A stretch of 64,000 nt of DNA from Enoplosus armatus (lineage: Eukaryota > Chordata > Actinopteri > Centrarchiformes > Enoplosidae): assembly GCF_043641665.1 (NCBI RefSeq), contig NC_092184.1, positions 19,065,608 through 19,129,607 of the forward strand, given 5' to 3'. Position 1 is the first letter of the stretch, and each line of letters opens with the position of its first letter. A program made the translations under genes and the position numbers. Positions 54,659 to 64,000 of the stretch are shown here, piece after piece. The notes below the pieces were generated by a model, which was given only the letters and a program-made list of their open reading frames with translations, ran no database searches and was not told where the DNA came from.

Positions 54659-54825
54659 AAGGGGAAGAAAGAGAGATGGAGCGAGGGAGGAAGAGAGGGA
54701 GGAAGATAAAGAGAGAGAGAGGTGTAGGCAAAACACAGTAGAAGAAAGACAAATGAGAAACACAAGAAATGCGGTGGGAGAGAAAGAGAAAGAAACTGAA
54801 GGAGAAAAAAAAAAAGAGAAGACAG
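54659..54825. repeat. polypurine-rich tract
   Basis: GGGGAAGAAAGAGAGATGGA and following GAGGGAGGAAGA-type units to 54722, then a second A/G block at 54740-54825. It is the strongest strand asymmetry in intron 1. Confidence 0.8.
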
Positions 54826-54829
54826 GGAG

Positions 54830-57535
54830 CATAATCCCCTGAACAGTGAACATGTGAATATCAGACCAGTAGGGGTTTGGCGTGGTGTGTGAAACGGAGA
54901 TAAAATCGATTAGCTTGTCCACTGACCCAGTGAGCAGCGGGGCCCCCCATTGCCCCAGTCCTGCCACAGCCCTGACAGAGACGTCCAGGCCCCGAAGCCC
55001 CTAGGGGTCCCCTTCTGGACACTGAGGTGAACAAAGTGGTGCCCTCCTGTCAAACTAAAGCCCTCAAGCACCAGCAAAACAACAAACCATGCTGCAATGC
55101 TTCACTGCTCTCTGATTCCACAGGAGACAGAAAAGATGTAGTGTGGGCTGCTGAAAGAGGACAGTGTGTGGAAGAGCTGGTGCTCAAAATACAGAACTAA
55201 GGTACTTACTTAAAGGAAAATACTGTCAGTTAATTAATCCAACTGCGATCAACTCAGTTTTATGACAATAAGAACTATTTTAGTCATTTGTTTGGCTGTT
55301 TTATTTAAGTGTTTTATACGTTCTCTAAGCCTATGTCTCATAAAATAACGTGACTTATGAACAGCTCAAGTTAGCAGTTAACAGAAGCTGTTGGCTGCTA
55401 GGTTATTAAGTTATTAAGGTTTTACAAAATGGTTCACTAGGCAGTCTCTTGGAGAAAGTGACACCCTCTTCTAATTTGAGGAGGAATATCGGCTCATTCT
55501 AGCATAGGGAAGCTTGACTTCTGAAAACCACCTCCACCACTCACCACTTCCTGTCATCCTAATCAAAACACAACAGTTACAATTTTAACACCAATATGTT
55601 ATTGATATAACAATTCCAGAAATGGTCAGGTATTTCTTAGAAAATTCTGAAAGCACTGGCCTGACAAACTTCCACCTGTTGACAGGCCCTGAAACCTCTC
55701 CCTATCGTTTTATCGCCTTGTTTTCCTCTCATGATTTCCTCAGTCAGATCACTGGGTGAGGAGCACCTCTTTGATTCCTGGCTCATTGTAGTGTATCTGA
55801 CCCTGGAGGTCACACAGTGGAAAGAAGTGGATGTGTCACCACTAAGCTCTTCTCCGTGTTAGAATAATATTTCTATGGTGCATTTAGGATGCTAACGCTA
55901 ATCAAAACAGGACATCCTGAGGAGGGCCGTGCTCTCTCTTCCCTGGCCCCGCTCACCGACCACTTTATGTTTTTGTGTTTGTGGAGGAGTGACAATCCCA
56001 GGAAGCCGCGAGAAGGGTTCATCAAAGCTCCGAGCAGGGGGCCCCGGCTGCAGGATCGCTGGAATGCGGCGTGGAAAGGAATCTCTACTGTCCTATTGTT
56101 CCCTTGTTTCCTCGGTCTCATCACACGCCGGCACGTCCAGTTCACTTACAGGTAAGCAGCGCTAATCAGCCCTGCATTCCTTTCCACGGCCGCATTCTTT
56201 CCTCTGCTGCGACCCTGGCTGACCAGCAACACTGGTGTACACACTGAAGGTGCGCGGCTAATACAGACACACACACACACACATGCGCGGAGGGGAAGTC
56301 ATCAACACAGATCTCCGAGGACAGGGACATGGTGTTTCCTTTTCTCAGACAAGGGATTGGGAGTGGAACAGTGAGGTGAACACTGATGGTGCCGTGGAAA
56401 GATGATCCGCCTCCCAAAAACTGGGCCCAGGGAAGTCAAGAGTTGAAGAAAATTTGGTTCACCTAGCATACAATTCATCCAACTTTTTTCATTTCACAAA
56501 ACAACAGGAGTGCTGTGTACCTCGCCTTTAATAATGAATTCACAGCTCGTCATGACTTTTCCTCTTTGTGTCTCTCACTGTAACCATCACTGCTTCTGCA
56601 GTGCAACACGGGCAAGACAGCTGCTATCACATCCAATCAGGTGAATGTGGTGCAGCGCAAACTTCATCAGGAAGGCCCCCGCTTTGATCACATCATCTCC
56701 CCTCATCTCTCCCGTCCTGCTGGGGCGAGAGGTCAGCGCTTAATGAGCTACGGGGTGGAGAGTAGGGGGGCTTGTTGTGACCGAGATGAAAGGTGTACAG
56801 GAATCACACACACATAGCACACAAACACATAAACGTACCCACCTGACTCCTCTGCTCTGTGCTGTCCTCCCTTTTCAGCTACAGATGGGCATGACCTGGT
56901 GCCCCGTCTTACCCCTGTTAATGAGAAACTACTTTCCTGCACTCTCTACGTCCCTCACTCCTTCCATCCCTCAGGCCAGCCTGCTCCACCCAGGGAGATC
57001 CCCGAGCAGTGCTGGAACACACTGTTATCGCCACATTCACAAAGCGATTGTTGAGTAATTCCTGTTTATAACTATGTACTCCCTCCAGTGTGTAAGAGCG
57101 GGAGAAAAAAAAAAAGCACCCTTCTCTCTGTCAACCTTCAGTGACAGTGATTAAAAAGAATGTCCACAAGCAAACACAAGCCACTTCAGCATACCTGCCA
57201 GTACAAACATACTCACCATTAATTCGAAAGAACTTTGGTGATGTCCAAAATGAGCTAAAGGGTTATTAAAATATGGAAATTGATAAATCCATTTCCTGTG
57301 TCCATTTATTCCCATTCAGGGTAATATTATTATTATTATTATAATGCACCCTGCAAACTGACATGCGGAAAGTGCAGCACACAAGATTGGCAGCTAGAAA
57401 AAAAAGTGATACAAAGCCTCTTGTTTAGCCTTCTTCTCCATAAAAGCACTCAACAATGTAGTAAAGTGACTTTGGGTACTTAGCTGATGTGAGACATGAG
57501 GCCAGAGTGTCGGGCCCTGTTTCTACCACCTGCTT
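54830..57535. other. intron 1 segment, no gene
   Basis: Ordinary sequence with a short CA repeat (about 56270-56283) and a poly-A run (57103-57114). No feature is supported. Confidence 0.5.
57323..57343. repeat. (ATT)n microsatellite
   Basis: AATATTATTATTATTATTAT, about seven ATT units. Confidence 0.92.
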
Positions 57536-57539
57536 CAGG

Positions 57540-57830
57540 TAATTGATTGGAGTATAAAATGATTGAGTTTCTTTAATTAGCTAACAGACATCTCTTCTCA
57601 TAGCATGCCAGAGAGTGCTAACTCCACACCAACTCATTAATAGCCCGGGCGAACCGCACCATCAGCAATCTGTTGACATTATAACTCCTCAGACATCATA
57701 ACGACGCACAAATCAGTTTGATGTCTGGGTAAACTTTTCAACTCAGCAAAATGCCATTTATCTCGGACCAATTTGTGATGAGAAAATGGCGGCATGTCAC
57801 ACGTTTGACAACCGCGCCGTATACTCCGCA
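57540..57830. promoter_or_regulatory. candidate regulatory block in intron 1
   Basis: Unique sequence with GGTAATTGATTGGAGTATAA, TTTCTTTAATTAGCTAACAG, CTCATTAATAGCCCGGGC and ATTTATCTCGGACC, showing TAAT and GATA-type cores. Confidence 0.3.
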
Positions 57831-59256
57831 GAGCGCCTTTGTTTTGTGCATACGCACTCAAACGCAGCTCGTCCAAATAAGCACATACGCACATGCTCTC
57901 CTCCCCTCCGAAACAAACACACACACACACACGCACAATCTATAAAAATATGCTTAGCTTGGGACTGCTCTGTTGATAATGACCTCAGCCTTGGCACCGT
58001 ACTGGGCCAGACCAGACTGCCGACAGACTGGAGGCTTTTGTGTGGACTCCCTATCTCTAACTCCATGACCTTTAGGGGGGAGAAGAAAGCAGAATTGCCT
58101 TTTTTTATTTAGAAGGGGTAAGGCCCGCTCATTGTTCTGTGTTGGTACGGTTTCCCTGTGGTAAACACACAGTGGTTCCCAGGCTTGACATGTTGCTGCA
58201 CACCCCCCTCCCACCCACCCTCCCTCCATCCATCCCTTTGGTGTTCCCACACTGCCCTGTCTGGGACGCTGCACCATACCACCCCCCAACGACAACACAC
58301 ACAATCATCAACACACAAATACTACCGCCTCACACATAACATACTCACTTTTTCACCTGCCACCAGGGCAGCATTCAAAAACGAATGCTAGTCTGTGTAC
58401 TTTTGTGCATTATGAAATTCCTCACATAAATGATGGACTGAGATGGAGGAGAGCAGGGAGTGCAGATGGAAAAGAGGGAGTAGAGACGGGAGAGAAGCCC
58501 CTGGGGCAGGGCCGCTGTGTCGGGACCCGAGAGGGGACCCTTGACGGGGCCTGGAAGCTCCCTAGTTGCTTGGGACAGGGGCCATCCTTCAAACGAGTGA
58601 CAACAGTGCATAAACAAACCACTAACCTCATCAGCTCTCTGTTTACAGCACTGAGACAGAGTCCTGGACGACTCATTAACATCAGAGACCTTCCAAAAGA
58701 GCCATTTTTTAAAAGAGGGGGGAGGGGGGGGTGGACACCCTTCTCCCATCGTCAGAGAAGAGGAAAGTGGACGACATGTCAGACAGATGGGGGCGTTGAT
58801 AGATGAGAGGGCCTGGGTCAGAGTCAACCTGCCTCCCCGCCACCACAAACCCACCAACACACAATTGTACCACAAAACACAACTAATACACCCACAAAGG
58901 GTGCATGTGTGAGCATATGCGTCTGTGATATGCTTTACACCTGATCTGACAAGCATTCAGCAGCTTTCCTGTTGTACGCTATTACAAGCAGATATGCTGC
59001 TGCTTGTTTAGAAAAGTGCATGTTTCACCCCTCTGTCAGCTGATCATGTAATTGTTACACATCCATGACTTTGAAGTAGAAAACTGTCGCCTTTCTGAAG
59101 CAACTGACAGAAACTTTTTTCACCTATTGACACGCGTATTTCCTGTGACTTCAAGTTTAAGTGGGCTTTTCACACACAAACCTGCATCTTAAGCAAACAT
59201 ATAATCTAAAAAAAAAGTCAGCAGCAAGTTACTGAATCTTACATTAAGGCCTTAAA

Positions 59257-59285
59257 ATATATATATATATATTTTTTTTTTTTTT
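59257..59285. repeat. (AT)n followed by poly-T
   Basis: ATATATATATATAT passing into 14 T. Confidence 0.92.
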
Positions 59286-59479
59286 AAGCGACCTAGCTGA
59301 ATGTTTCAAATTGTTTAAAATAATGTATTTTATTCCCCAATAAAAGAAGTACTTGGCCTGATTCTGGTTTTAAAATGTGCCTAACACCACTGGCTGGTGT
59401 GACAGTGGGCTTTGAATTGATATGAATTCACTTGATGCAACTTGATGAAAGCAAATAAATAAATAAAACATCGTTAGAT

Positions 59480-59910
59480 AAATTGGCTATATGGTAAATC
59501 ATTTGCATTAGAAAACAAGTTCAAAGCAGCGATTAACATAACCGTGTGAAAACAGAGAGGAGTAACCTCTGCCGTGGGCCCCAATGATTCTTGACCCAGT
59601 CCATTACTGAAGGAGATATGGGACATTTGTATACGGGACTTTGGCACCAAGCGGAGCGCAGGCAAAGAGCGCCGCTCCGGGACAACAAGGGCTGTTTAAT
59701 GGGGTCTCTATTTCACTTTCCTCGCGCCGGCCCGCTCCCTCTCACCTTTTAAATGGGCCGATCTATTAACCGTTTTAATGAGCTCCGCCAGACAAACGCG
59801 AGATGCATGGCCCATTGCACAATGTGAGGAGGACGACGCACTCCTCAGCTGCGGAGAGGAGAGGCGCTGACAGACAGCGAGACAGCGAGACACCGAGGCG
59901 CGCGAGGCCT
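59480..59910. promoter_or_regulatory. CpG-bearing candidate regulatory block about 3 kb downstream of exon 1
   Basis: Unique sequence with AAATCATTTGCATTAGAAAA, AGCAGCGATTAACATAACCG, AACCGTTTTAATGAGCTCCG and many CpGs (TCGCGCCGGCCCGCTCCC at 59722). It leads straight into the CTCGCG repeat. CpG density suggests a region kept unmethylated, either an enhancer or an alternative promoter. Confidence 0.35.
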
Positions 59911-59911
59911 T

Positions 59912-59990
59912 TCTCGCGCTCTCTCTCGCGCTCTCTCTCTCTCTGTCTCTCTCGCGCTCTCTCTCACTGACTCGCGCACAGTTTCTCGCG
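59912..59990. repeat. CT-rich repeat with recurring CTCGCG cores
   Basis: CTCGCGCTCTCT recurs at about 59913, 59926 and 59951, followed by CTCGCG at 59971 and 59985. Each core preserves CGCG in an otherwise CT dinucleotide background, giving unusual CpG density for a microsatellite. TCTCGCG is half of the known promoter palindrome TCTCGCGAGA. Confidence 0.85.
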
Positions 59991-60259
59991 TGCCAACCAG
60001 GGGTGTCAATTTGTAAGATACGCATCTAATAAGTGATATGAGCCACATTTTTTTTGGAGACAGGCGGATCAATGAGTGATGGCTGACAAAATATTGTGGT
60101 AAAGTGACAAATGATTATCGAGTGTGCCTTGGGACACGGACTGGATTTGAATGCTCCATCGCCACTTGTTAAGCTTCCAAGTCATTTTCACGGAACTTTC
60201 CCTTTAGATCTATGTATTTTTACACTGTGTTAAAAAAAAATAGTATAAGATGTACACGC

Positions 60260-60351
60260 TAGAGGTCTGTAAATCACAATATCACTCTAGGTGGGTTACG
60301 TGAGTTTAATCGTTATTGTAATTATTACTAACAAATTATAATAGACCTCTA
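60260..60351. repeat. short inverted repeat, 9-bp arms
   Basis: TAGAGGTCT at 60260-60268 is the exact reverse complement of AGACCTCTA at 60343-60351, with a 74-bp AT-rich spacer. It could be a remnant of a small palindromic element or chance. Confidence 0.3.
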
Positions 60352-60469
60352 AACACATTATAATCAAGAGGTTTTTATTGAGACACAAATATGCTAAGTG
60401 GACCTTTAATTAGGCCTACACCAAGCTAGCCTGGATCATCAAAGCCCCCATCCTCTATATTTCTGTTGC

Positions 60470-60750
60470 CCACACTTCACCGCGGGGTGCGGCCTGCAGC
60501 CTTGGCTATACTTAGTTGGGAGGCAAAAGCGAGTTTTTGTGGCGCACCGCATTACATCTGGACGCGCGGACTAATCAGTCAACCTCCATCAATCACCCTT
60601 ACGTTTACCACCTCTCCATCACCTCCTCTATTACATCCACCCCCTTTTTTATCACACGACTGTTCTGCAAGGAGGCCCCCGTACATGCCCGTTTTAACAC
60701 GACTTCTCCGGACAGGCGGGAGGCACACACTGAACGCATTTACCAGCCGA
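60470..60750. promoter_or_regulatory. CpG-enriched unique block early in intron 1
   Basis: Contains ACCGCGGGGTGCGGCC, GTGGCGCACCGCATTAC, TGGACGCGCGGACTAATC and TTCTCCGGACAGGCGGG in a background that is otherwise CpG-poor. No exon could be assigned. Confidence 0.3.
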
Positions 60751-60954
60751 GCTCTTATGAGGGGTCTGGGAATTTAAATATTCACTGTTGACACTGTGCA
60801 GACCTGGCTGGGGGCCAGAGCGGGCCCGCTCCTCCGGGGAACCAGAACATTCCCCCCTATTCTGACTGAAGACGTAGAAATATTCGTCTTCCATCTCGAG
60901 AATAATAATCGTTAAATACAAGAGGAATTATCCCGCCTATACTCTCAGAATGGC

Positions 60955-62645
60955 TTTAATGGTTTACAAGTATGTAGAAGTGTTGATGCAGTTGTTCCCC
61001 TTTGCGTGCGTTTCTACACGCCGTGATAAAAGCTTTGTTCTAAAACAAACTTTAGTGTTTCAGACCTGGAAGGCCGCGACAAAGAAAAGAGTGTTTTATT
61101 TCCTGTTGATGATGATGATGATCATAATAATGCGGGTGCGCGCGCGCGCGTGCACCTATTTCCTTATGCGTGTCACAATATTTTCTAAACATTCGATAGA
61201 ATCACAACAAAGTAGTTATATACATTCACACCTGCTATGTTTATTAAACTTCATCAGGGTCCATGTTGTTCTCCTGCGACATAAAGTCATTAAAAGTTGT
61301 TTTAACTGAGCTCATGTGACAACTTCTCCTCAACCTGCTGCTTATTGGCGTTAACCGTCCAAATCATTTTAGACGTGTGTTGCAGCTATTACAACATATT
61401 GTTTTTATTTTGCTGTATTTGTATGCAAAAATCAAAAACGCAGGTAGTCCTGCAGAACGGGGCGTAAACAGTGGCCACTGAACTGGCTGAAACTCATGGA
61501 AATCAAAACGTCCTTTATACAAAATTTCTGCAACCACCAAAAACATTGCAGGCCTGGGCCATTGCACTGTTGCCTTTCTGGTTTTGACCTCTCTGCCTAA
61601 TTTCTTCCAAAAACATCTGCAGTACCGTTCTACGTTGATGGTGTGAACCTCAACAATTAAGAGTCAAAAGAAAATTCCACACAGCACATACATTTACGCA
61701 AAGCACTAATAAAAACGGCTTTAGAAAAAAAAGGAATATCATTCTTGATAATTTATTGTAGCAAATCAATGCACGAACAGCCATATCAATCATATCCTTG
61801 CATCAATTCTTATTGCTGACTACGTCCGAGTAATTAAATCGATTTAACGACAAGAGTGTTTCGATATTATACTTAATTTAATCAAACCCATTGAATACTT
61901 GAAGTTATTATTTTATCCCAAATGAATTGTGTGAACAGAGTATGAAGGCTGCCTCCTGCGATAATCAAATGACGTGGAGTCTTAAGTCTGTAAACTGTAA
62001 CATTCGTGCATCAAAAGAATTAAAACATCGAAGTTTGAATTAGTTTTTTTCACAGTGCCATATAATTTAACAAGTAACGCACATTACGCATTAATAAGAG
62101 CTCGGAATGAACTGCATGACTCACATACACAAACAGTTACAATCAAGACCCCCTTCCCTGAAGCCTCCACCATGCCTGTCTAAATCCTCGCTTTCTCCTT
62201 GTTTCTCTCCATCAACCTGCCTTTTCCAAGTTGCTCCCCGCAAACTGAAGTGACCAGCAGCCCGCAGCAGCACTGTGCAGCGATTGCAATACAGCTGCCG
62301 ATGCACGGGACATGGGATTTTAACCTACAATGCACTACAGTACAGTACACTACACTACAGCGCCCACTACATGCAACGAGCAATTCCAATACTGGAGCGG
62401 ACGCCCTGCAGAAAGTTCCTCCATCGCTCCCTAAACTTTAAAGTTTACACTCTTATGCGACAGCGGTTCTTTTTCTTCTTCGCGACAATATCATCGTTTT
62501 GTCACTCTTAACGGATGGAAGTGAGGATTCTGGTGGAAATGATATCGTTACAGAAACTATTAATAAACGCAGTGATAACAGCGACAGTCTATAGGTATAT
62601 AAGATGGCATGTTTCAAAAGGAAAAAAGAAAGGGATGTTGCACCT
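60955..62645. other. first 1.7 kb of intron 1, no further exon
   Basis: AT-rich unique sequence with GAT and CG microsatellites. TACAG/TACAC direct repeats occur at about 62326-62356 (ACTACAGTACAGTACACTAC). Proximity to the promoter makes regulatory content likely, but none can be pinned down. Confidence 0.45.
61108..61155. repeat. (GAT)n then (CG)n microsatellites
   Basis: GATGATGATGATGAT, then ATAATAATGCGGG, then GTGCGCGCGCGCGCGTGCAC at 61136-61155. The CG block is an alternating tract about 1.5 kb downstream of exon 1. Confidence 0.92.
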
Positions 62646-62647
62646 AC

Positions 62648-62684
62648 TCGTGGCCAGTTTCCGTGCCCTGCCTTTGGACCTCAT
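62648..62684 (-). CDS. mecom: mecom (PRDM3/MDS1-EVI1) coding exon 1, start codon to first splice donor
   Basis: The minus strand reads ATG and encodes MRSKGRARKLAT plus the first base (A) of codon 13. This is the basic N-terminus shared by MECOM and PRDM16. Glycine 5 and threonine 12 match the MECOM form (MRSKGRARKLAT) rather than the PRDM16 form (MRSKARARKLAK). The start context is GGCACCATGA, with purine at -3. The exon ends at ACGA|GTAGGT, a good splice donor leaving one base of codon 13 (phase 1). The alternative GT four bases further on would produce AGG TGA, an immediate stop, when joined to exon 2, so the first GT is chosen. The exon is tiny (37 coding bases) and lies 40.6 kb from exon 2, as expected for this family with its very long first intron. 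PR-domain isoforms of MECOM start here; the short EVI1 isoform does not. Confidence 0.9.
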
Positions 62685-62777
62685 GGTGCCAGTCTCTCGG
62701 CGTGGGTTTGTTTGGATTTTTTCTTGGATCTTTTTTCCTCCTTTTTGTTTTTTCTCTGTCCTTTTTCTCTGGGTTTC

Positions 62778-62831
62778 TCAATCCAAACGCGCTATCTCTC
62801 CAGCATTGTCAGTCTGGACACCTTCGCACAT
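62778..62831 (-). other. upstream open reading frame in candidate mecom leader (17 codons plus stop)
   Basis: ATG TGC GAA ... TTG GAT TGA on the minus strand, ending about 95 bases before the main ATG. It overlaps the NRF1-like motif. It matters only if transcription starts upstream of 62831, in which case it could lower translation of the PR-domain isoform. Confidence 0.3.
62792..62806 (-). other. minimal upstream open reading frame (ATG CTG GAG AGA TAG)
   Basis: A four-codon frame plus stop on the minus strand, out of frame with and nested inside the 17-codon upstream frame. Its role depends on where the transcript starts. Confidence 0.25.
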
Positions 62832-62912
62832 GCGCACAGCTCGAAATCTGCCGGCAGCAAGTGCCAGAAAAAGTTTGGGACGATTTATCACTTTGATATT
62901 AACCTGATCTGA

Positions 62913-62936
62913 TCAAGATGCGTGGATCGCGGACAT
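62913..62936 (-). other. upstream open reading frame (7 codons plus stop)
   Basis: ATG TCC GCG ATC CAC GCA TCT TGA on the minus strand, the most distal of three short upstream frames before the mecom start. It may lie in promoter rather than leader. Confidence 0.2.
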
Positions 62937-62987
62937 CTCCTTTCGTGTCAGAGTATCAAACGATCACCGAGTGAGGAAGCGGGGGCA

Positions 62988-63000
62988 CACTGCAAAAAAT
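62988..63000 (+). repeat. left terminal inverted repeat of the CACTGCA element
   Basis: Thirteen bases, CACTGCAAAAAAT, perfectly complementary to 63309-63321. Confidence 0.8.
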
Positions 63001-63308
63001 GTCCAACGTTGTTGTTGTAGCCTCAGATTCAGCCGTGTTGGTTTATTTAACACGTGAGGAAACTTTGTAATTGAGATGCGCCCAGAGCAGTTTTGACTTG
63101 TTTCAGGACTGATCTCGGTACAGGGGCCATTTATCTTTAAATAAAATGCAGGAAAAGGGTAACAAACTTGTCAGATAGAATAAAACCCTTCTAACAAGTT
63201 ACAATCAAGTTAATCTACCTGATAACATCAGAGATAAGTCACTCACTCTAAAGGGGAAAGAAAGTTTTTGAGACTGAACTCCAAATGAAATGCTCTCACA
63301 AGAGGGAT

Positions 63309-63321
63309 ATTTTTTGCAGTG
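63309..63321 (-). repeat. right terminal inverted repeat of the CACTGCA element
   Basis: Thirteen bases, ATTTTTTGCAGTG, perfectly complementary to 62988-63000. Confidence 0.8.
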
Positions 63322-64000
63322 CAGTCAGCACCCCGGATCTACGGAGTGCAGAGGACATTAATTATAACGATCCTTATTCTCAGTACTTACTGCGCACCTT
63401 TTCTCTTTAAATGAAGCCACATTCATCAATGTTCACTTAAATTACCAATGCTGGATACAATCATTAAAGATTTTATATAGTTTAATTGTGTTTTGACCAT
63501 TATACCGACCACTGGAAAATTAATGAAAAACTTCCCCCCTCCCTCTCCCGCTTGGGCACCCGACTGACAGCTCTAATATGAGAGTGCCCAGGTTTTCTCT
63601 CTCCCTCTCTCTCTTTGTGCTGACAATTATTAATATGTTAAGTGCTTCGTATTAATGCCTGTTTGAGACGTTTCTGTTGCAGTGCGTAAATTCCATCACT
63701 TGGTAATGGCTGAAGGCTCGAAAAGGATGTTTTCACTTGATTTAACTTGGAGGGAGAACGGCTCTATCAAGAATGAAAAGAAGAAAAAGAAATGAGACTT
63801 TTGTCCAAACCTTCATCTCAGTGGGTGGAATAATGTTTGAATCAACTTTGTTTCGCTCATGGGTTTTAAGAAAAAGGCCACACTCATAAATGCATGCCAT
63901 CCAGGCACTAAAAGTCAATAAAATCACTGCATGTCTGCTGTTATCACATAAACATTTTATAGAGGCATATTTAGATACTGAGTCATATATCAGCAAAATA
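63322..64000. other. mecom 5' flank, no gene recognised
   Basis: AT-rich, low-repeat sequence with a short CT-rich patch (about 63535-63616), the TATA-like site and several TTAAT/TAATT motifs. No open frame with protein-like character was seen. Confidence 0.5.
63471..63480 (-). promoter_or_regulatory. TATA-like sequence upstream of mecom
   Basis: The minus strand reads CTATATAAAA. It lies about 790 bp upstream of the mecom ATG and upstream of the TIR element. If used, transcription would start near 63445 and the leader would include the whole element. A chance match in AT-rich sequence is equally plausible. Confidence 0.2.

Larger units (their letters stand above)
62685..62987 (-). promoter_or_regulatory. 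mecom: probable mecom 5' leader and proximal promoter, CpG-enriched
   Basis: The 300 bases upstream of the ATG on the minus strand have clearly more CpG than the surrounding AT-rich intron (roughly 15 CpG between 62700 and 62985). They include an NRF1-like site TGCGCATGTGCG at about 62824-62835, which differs from the palindromic consensus by one base. Just before the ATG the sense strand is a purine-rich A/G leader (about 62700-62775). No TATA box is seen within this segment. The transcription start cannot be placed from sequence alone, so the split between leader and promoter is unknown. Confidence 0.5.
62988..63321. mobile_element. 334-bp non-autonomous TIR element (CACTGCA-type fish MITE)
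   Basis: The ends are perfect 13-bp terminal inverted repeats: CACTGCAAAAAAT at 62988-63000 and its exact reverse complement ATTTTTTGCAGTG at 63309-63321. The terminus CACTGCAAAAA and internal GACTTGTTTCAGG-like text are typical of a very common family of short, non-coding DNA-transposon derivatives in fish. The interior has no coding capacity. No clear target-site duplication is visible, so the insertion may be old. It sits about 300 bp upstream of the mecom start codon, in the promoter or distal leader. Confidence 0.75.

Noticed and set aside
58375..58956. 193-codon minus-strand frame, the longest in the window
   Set aside because: Composition is low in structure, includes CCCCCC-encoded proline runs, and carries no family motif; treated as chance in GC-richer sequence.
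62515..62907. 130-codon plus-strand frame across exon 1
   Set aside because: Antisense to the mecom leader and start codon; hydrophobic Phe/Ser runs come from the complement of the A/G-rich leader.

Overview
The window looks like vertebrate nuclear DNA, most likely from a teleost fish and probably a spiny-rayed one. It is dominated by long non-coding sequence with very frequent CA/GT microsatellites, poly-G/C runs and short non-autonomous transposon relics of types common in fish genomes. No bacterial-style gene packing is present, and almost all of the short open frames are chance, several of them simply translated CA repeats.

One gene can be supported. On the minus strand lie the first two coding exons of a mecom (PRDM3, MDS1-EVI1) orthologue, which encodes a PR-domain zinc-finger transcriptional regulator and putative histone methyltransferase. 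Exon 1 (62648-62684) encodes MRSKGRARKLAT plus one base. Exon 2 (21661-22007) encodes an acidic linker and the start of the PR domain (LDFELRES, GLGIW, GERFGPY, QGWE). The splice phases fit exactly, and residues 5 and 12 plus the GEHR-L-DP-GWE stretch favour MECOM over its paralogue PRDM16. The remaining exons (rest of the PR domain and the zinc fingers) lie off the low-coordinate end.

Layout, in plus-strand coordinates: 1-21660 is part of intron 2; 21661-22007 is exon 2; 22008-62647 is intron 1 (40.6 kb); 62648-62684 is the exon 1 coding part; 62685 to about 62987 is the probable 5' leader and CpG-enriched proximal promoter; 62988-63321 is a 334-bp terminal-inverted-repeat element directly upstream; 63322-64000 is 5' flank. 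The introns contain several blocks of complex, TAATTA-rich sequence that read like conserved regulatory elements of a developmental gene, near 9.0, 13.7, 19.6-20.6, 24.8, 25.9-27.1, 30.4, 34.1-35.2, 42.1, 57.6 and 59.5 kb. Conservation itself could not be tested here, so these are inferences.

Other structure includes a degraded copy of a widespread fish hAT-like element (13045-13466), a tRNA-like SINE head (about 16603-16672), a 183-bp perfect alternating purine-pyrimidine tract (33093-33275), CpG-dense patches at 9.5 kb and 59.7-60.0 kb, and polypurine tracts. No CRISPR array, rRNA, intact tRNA gene or second protein-coding gene was recognised.
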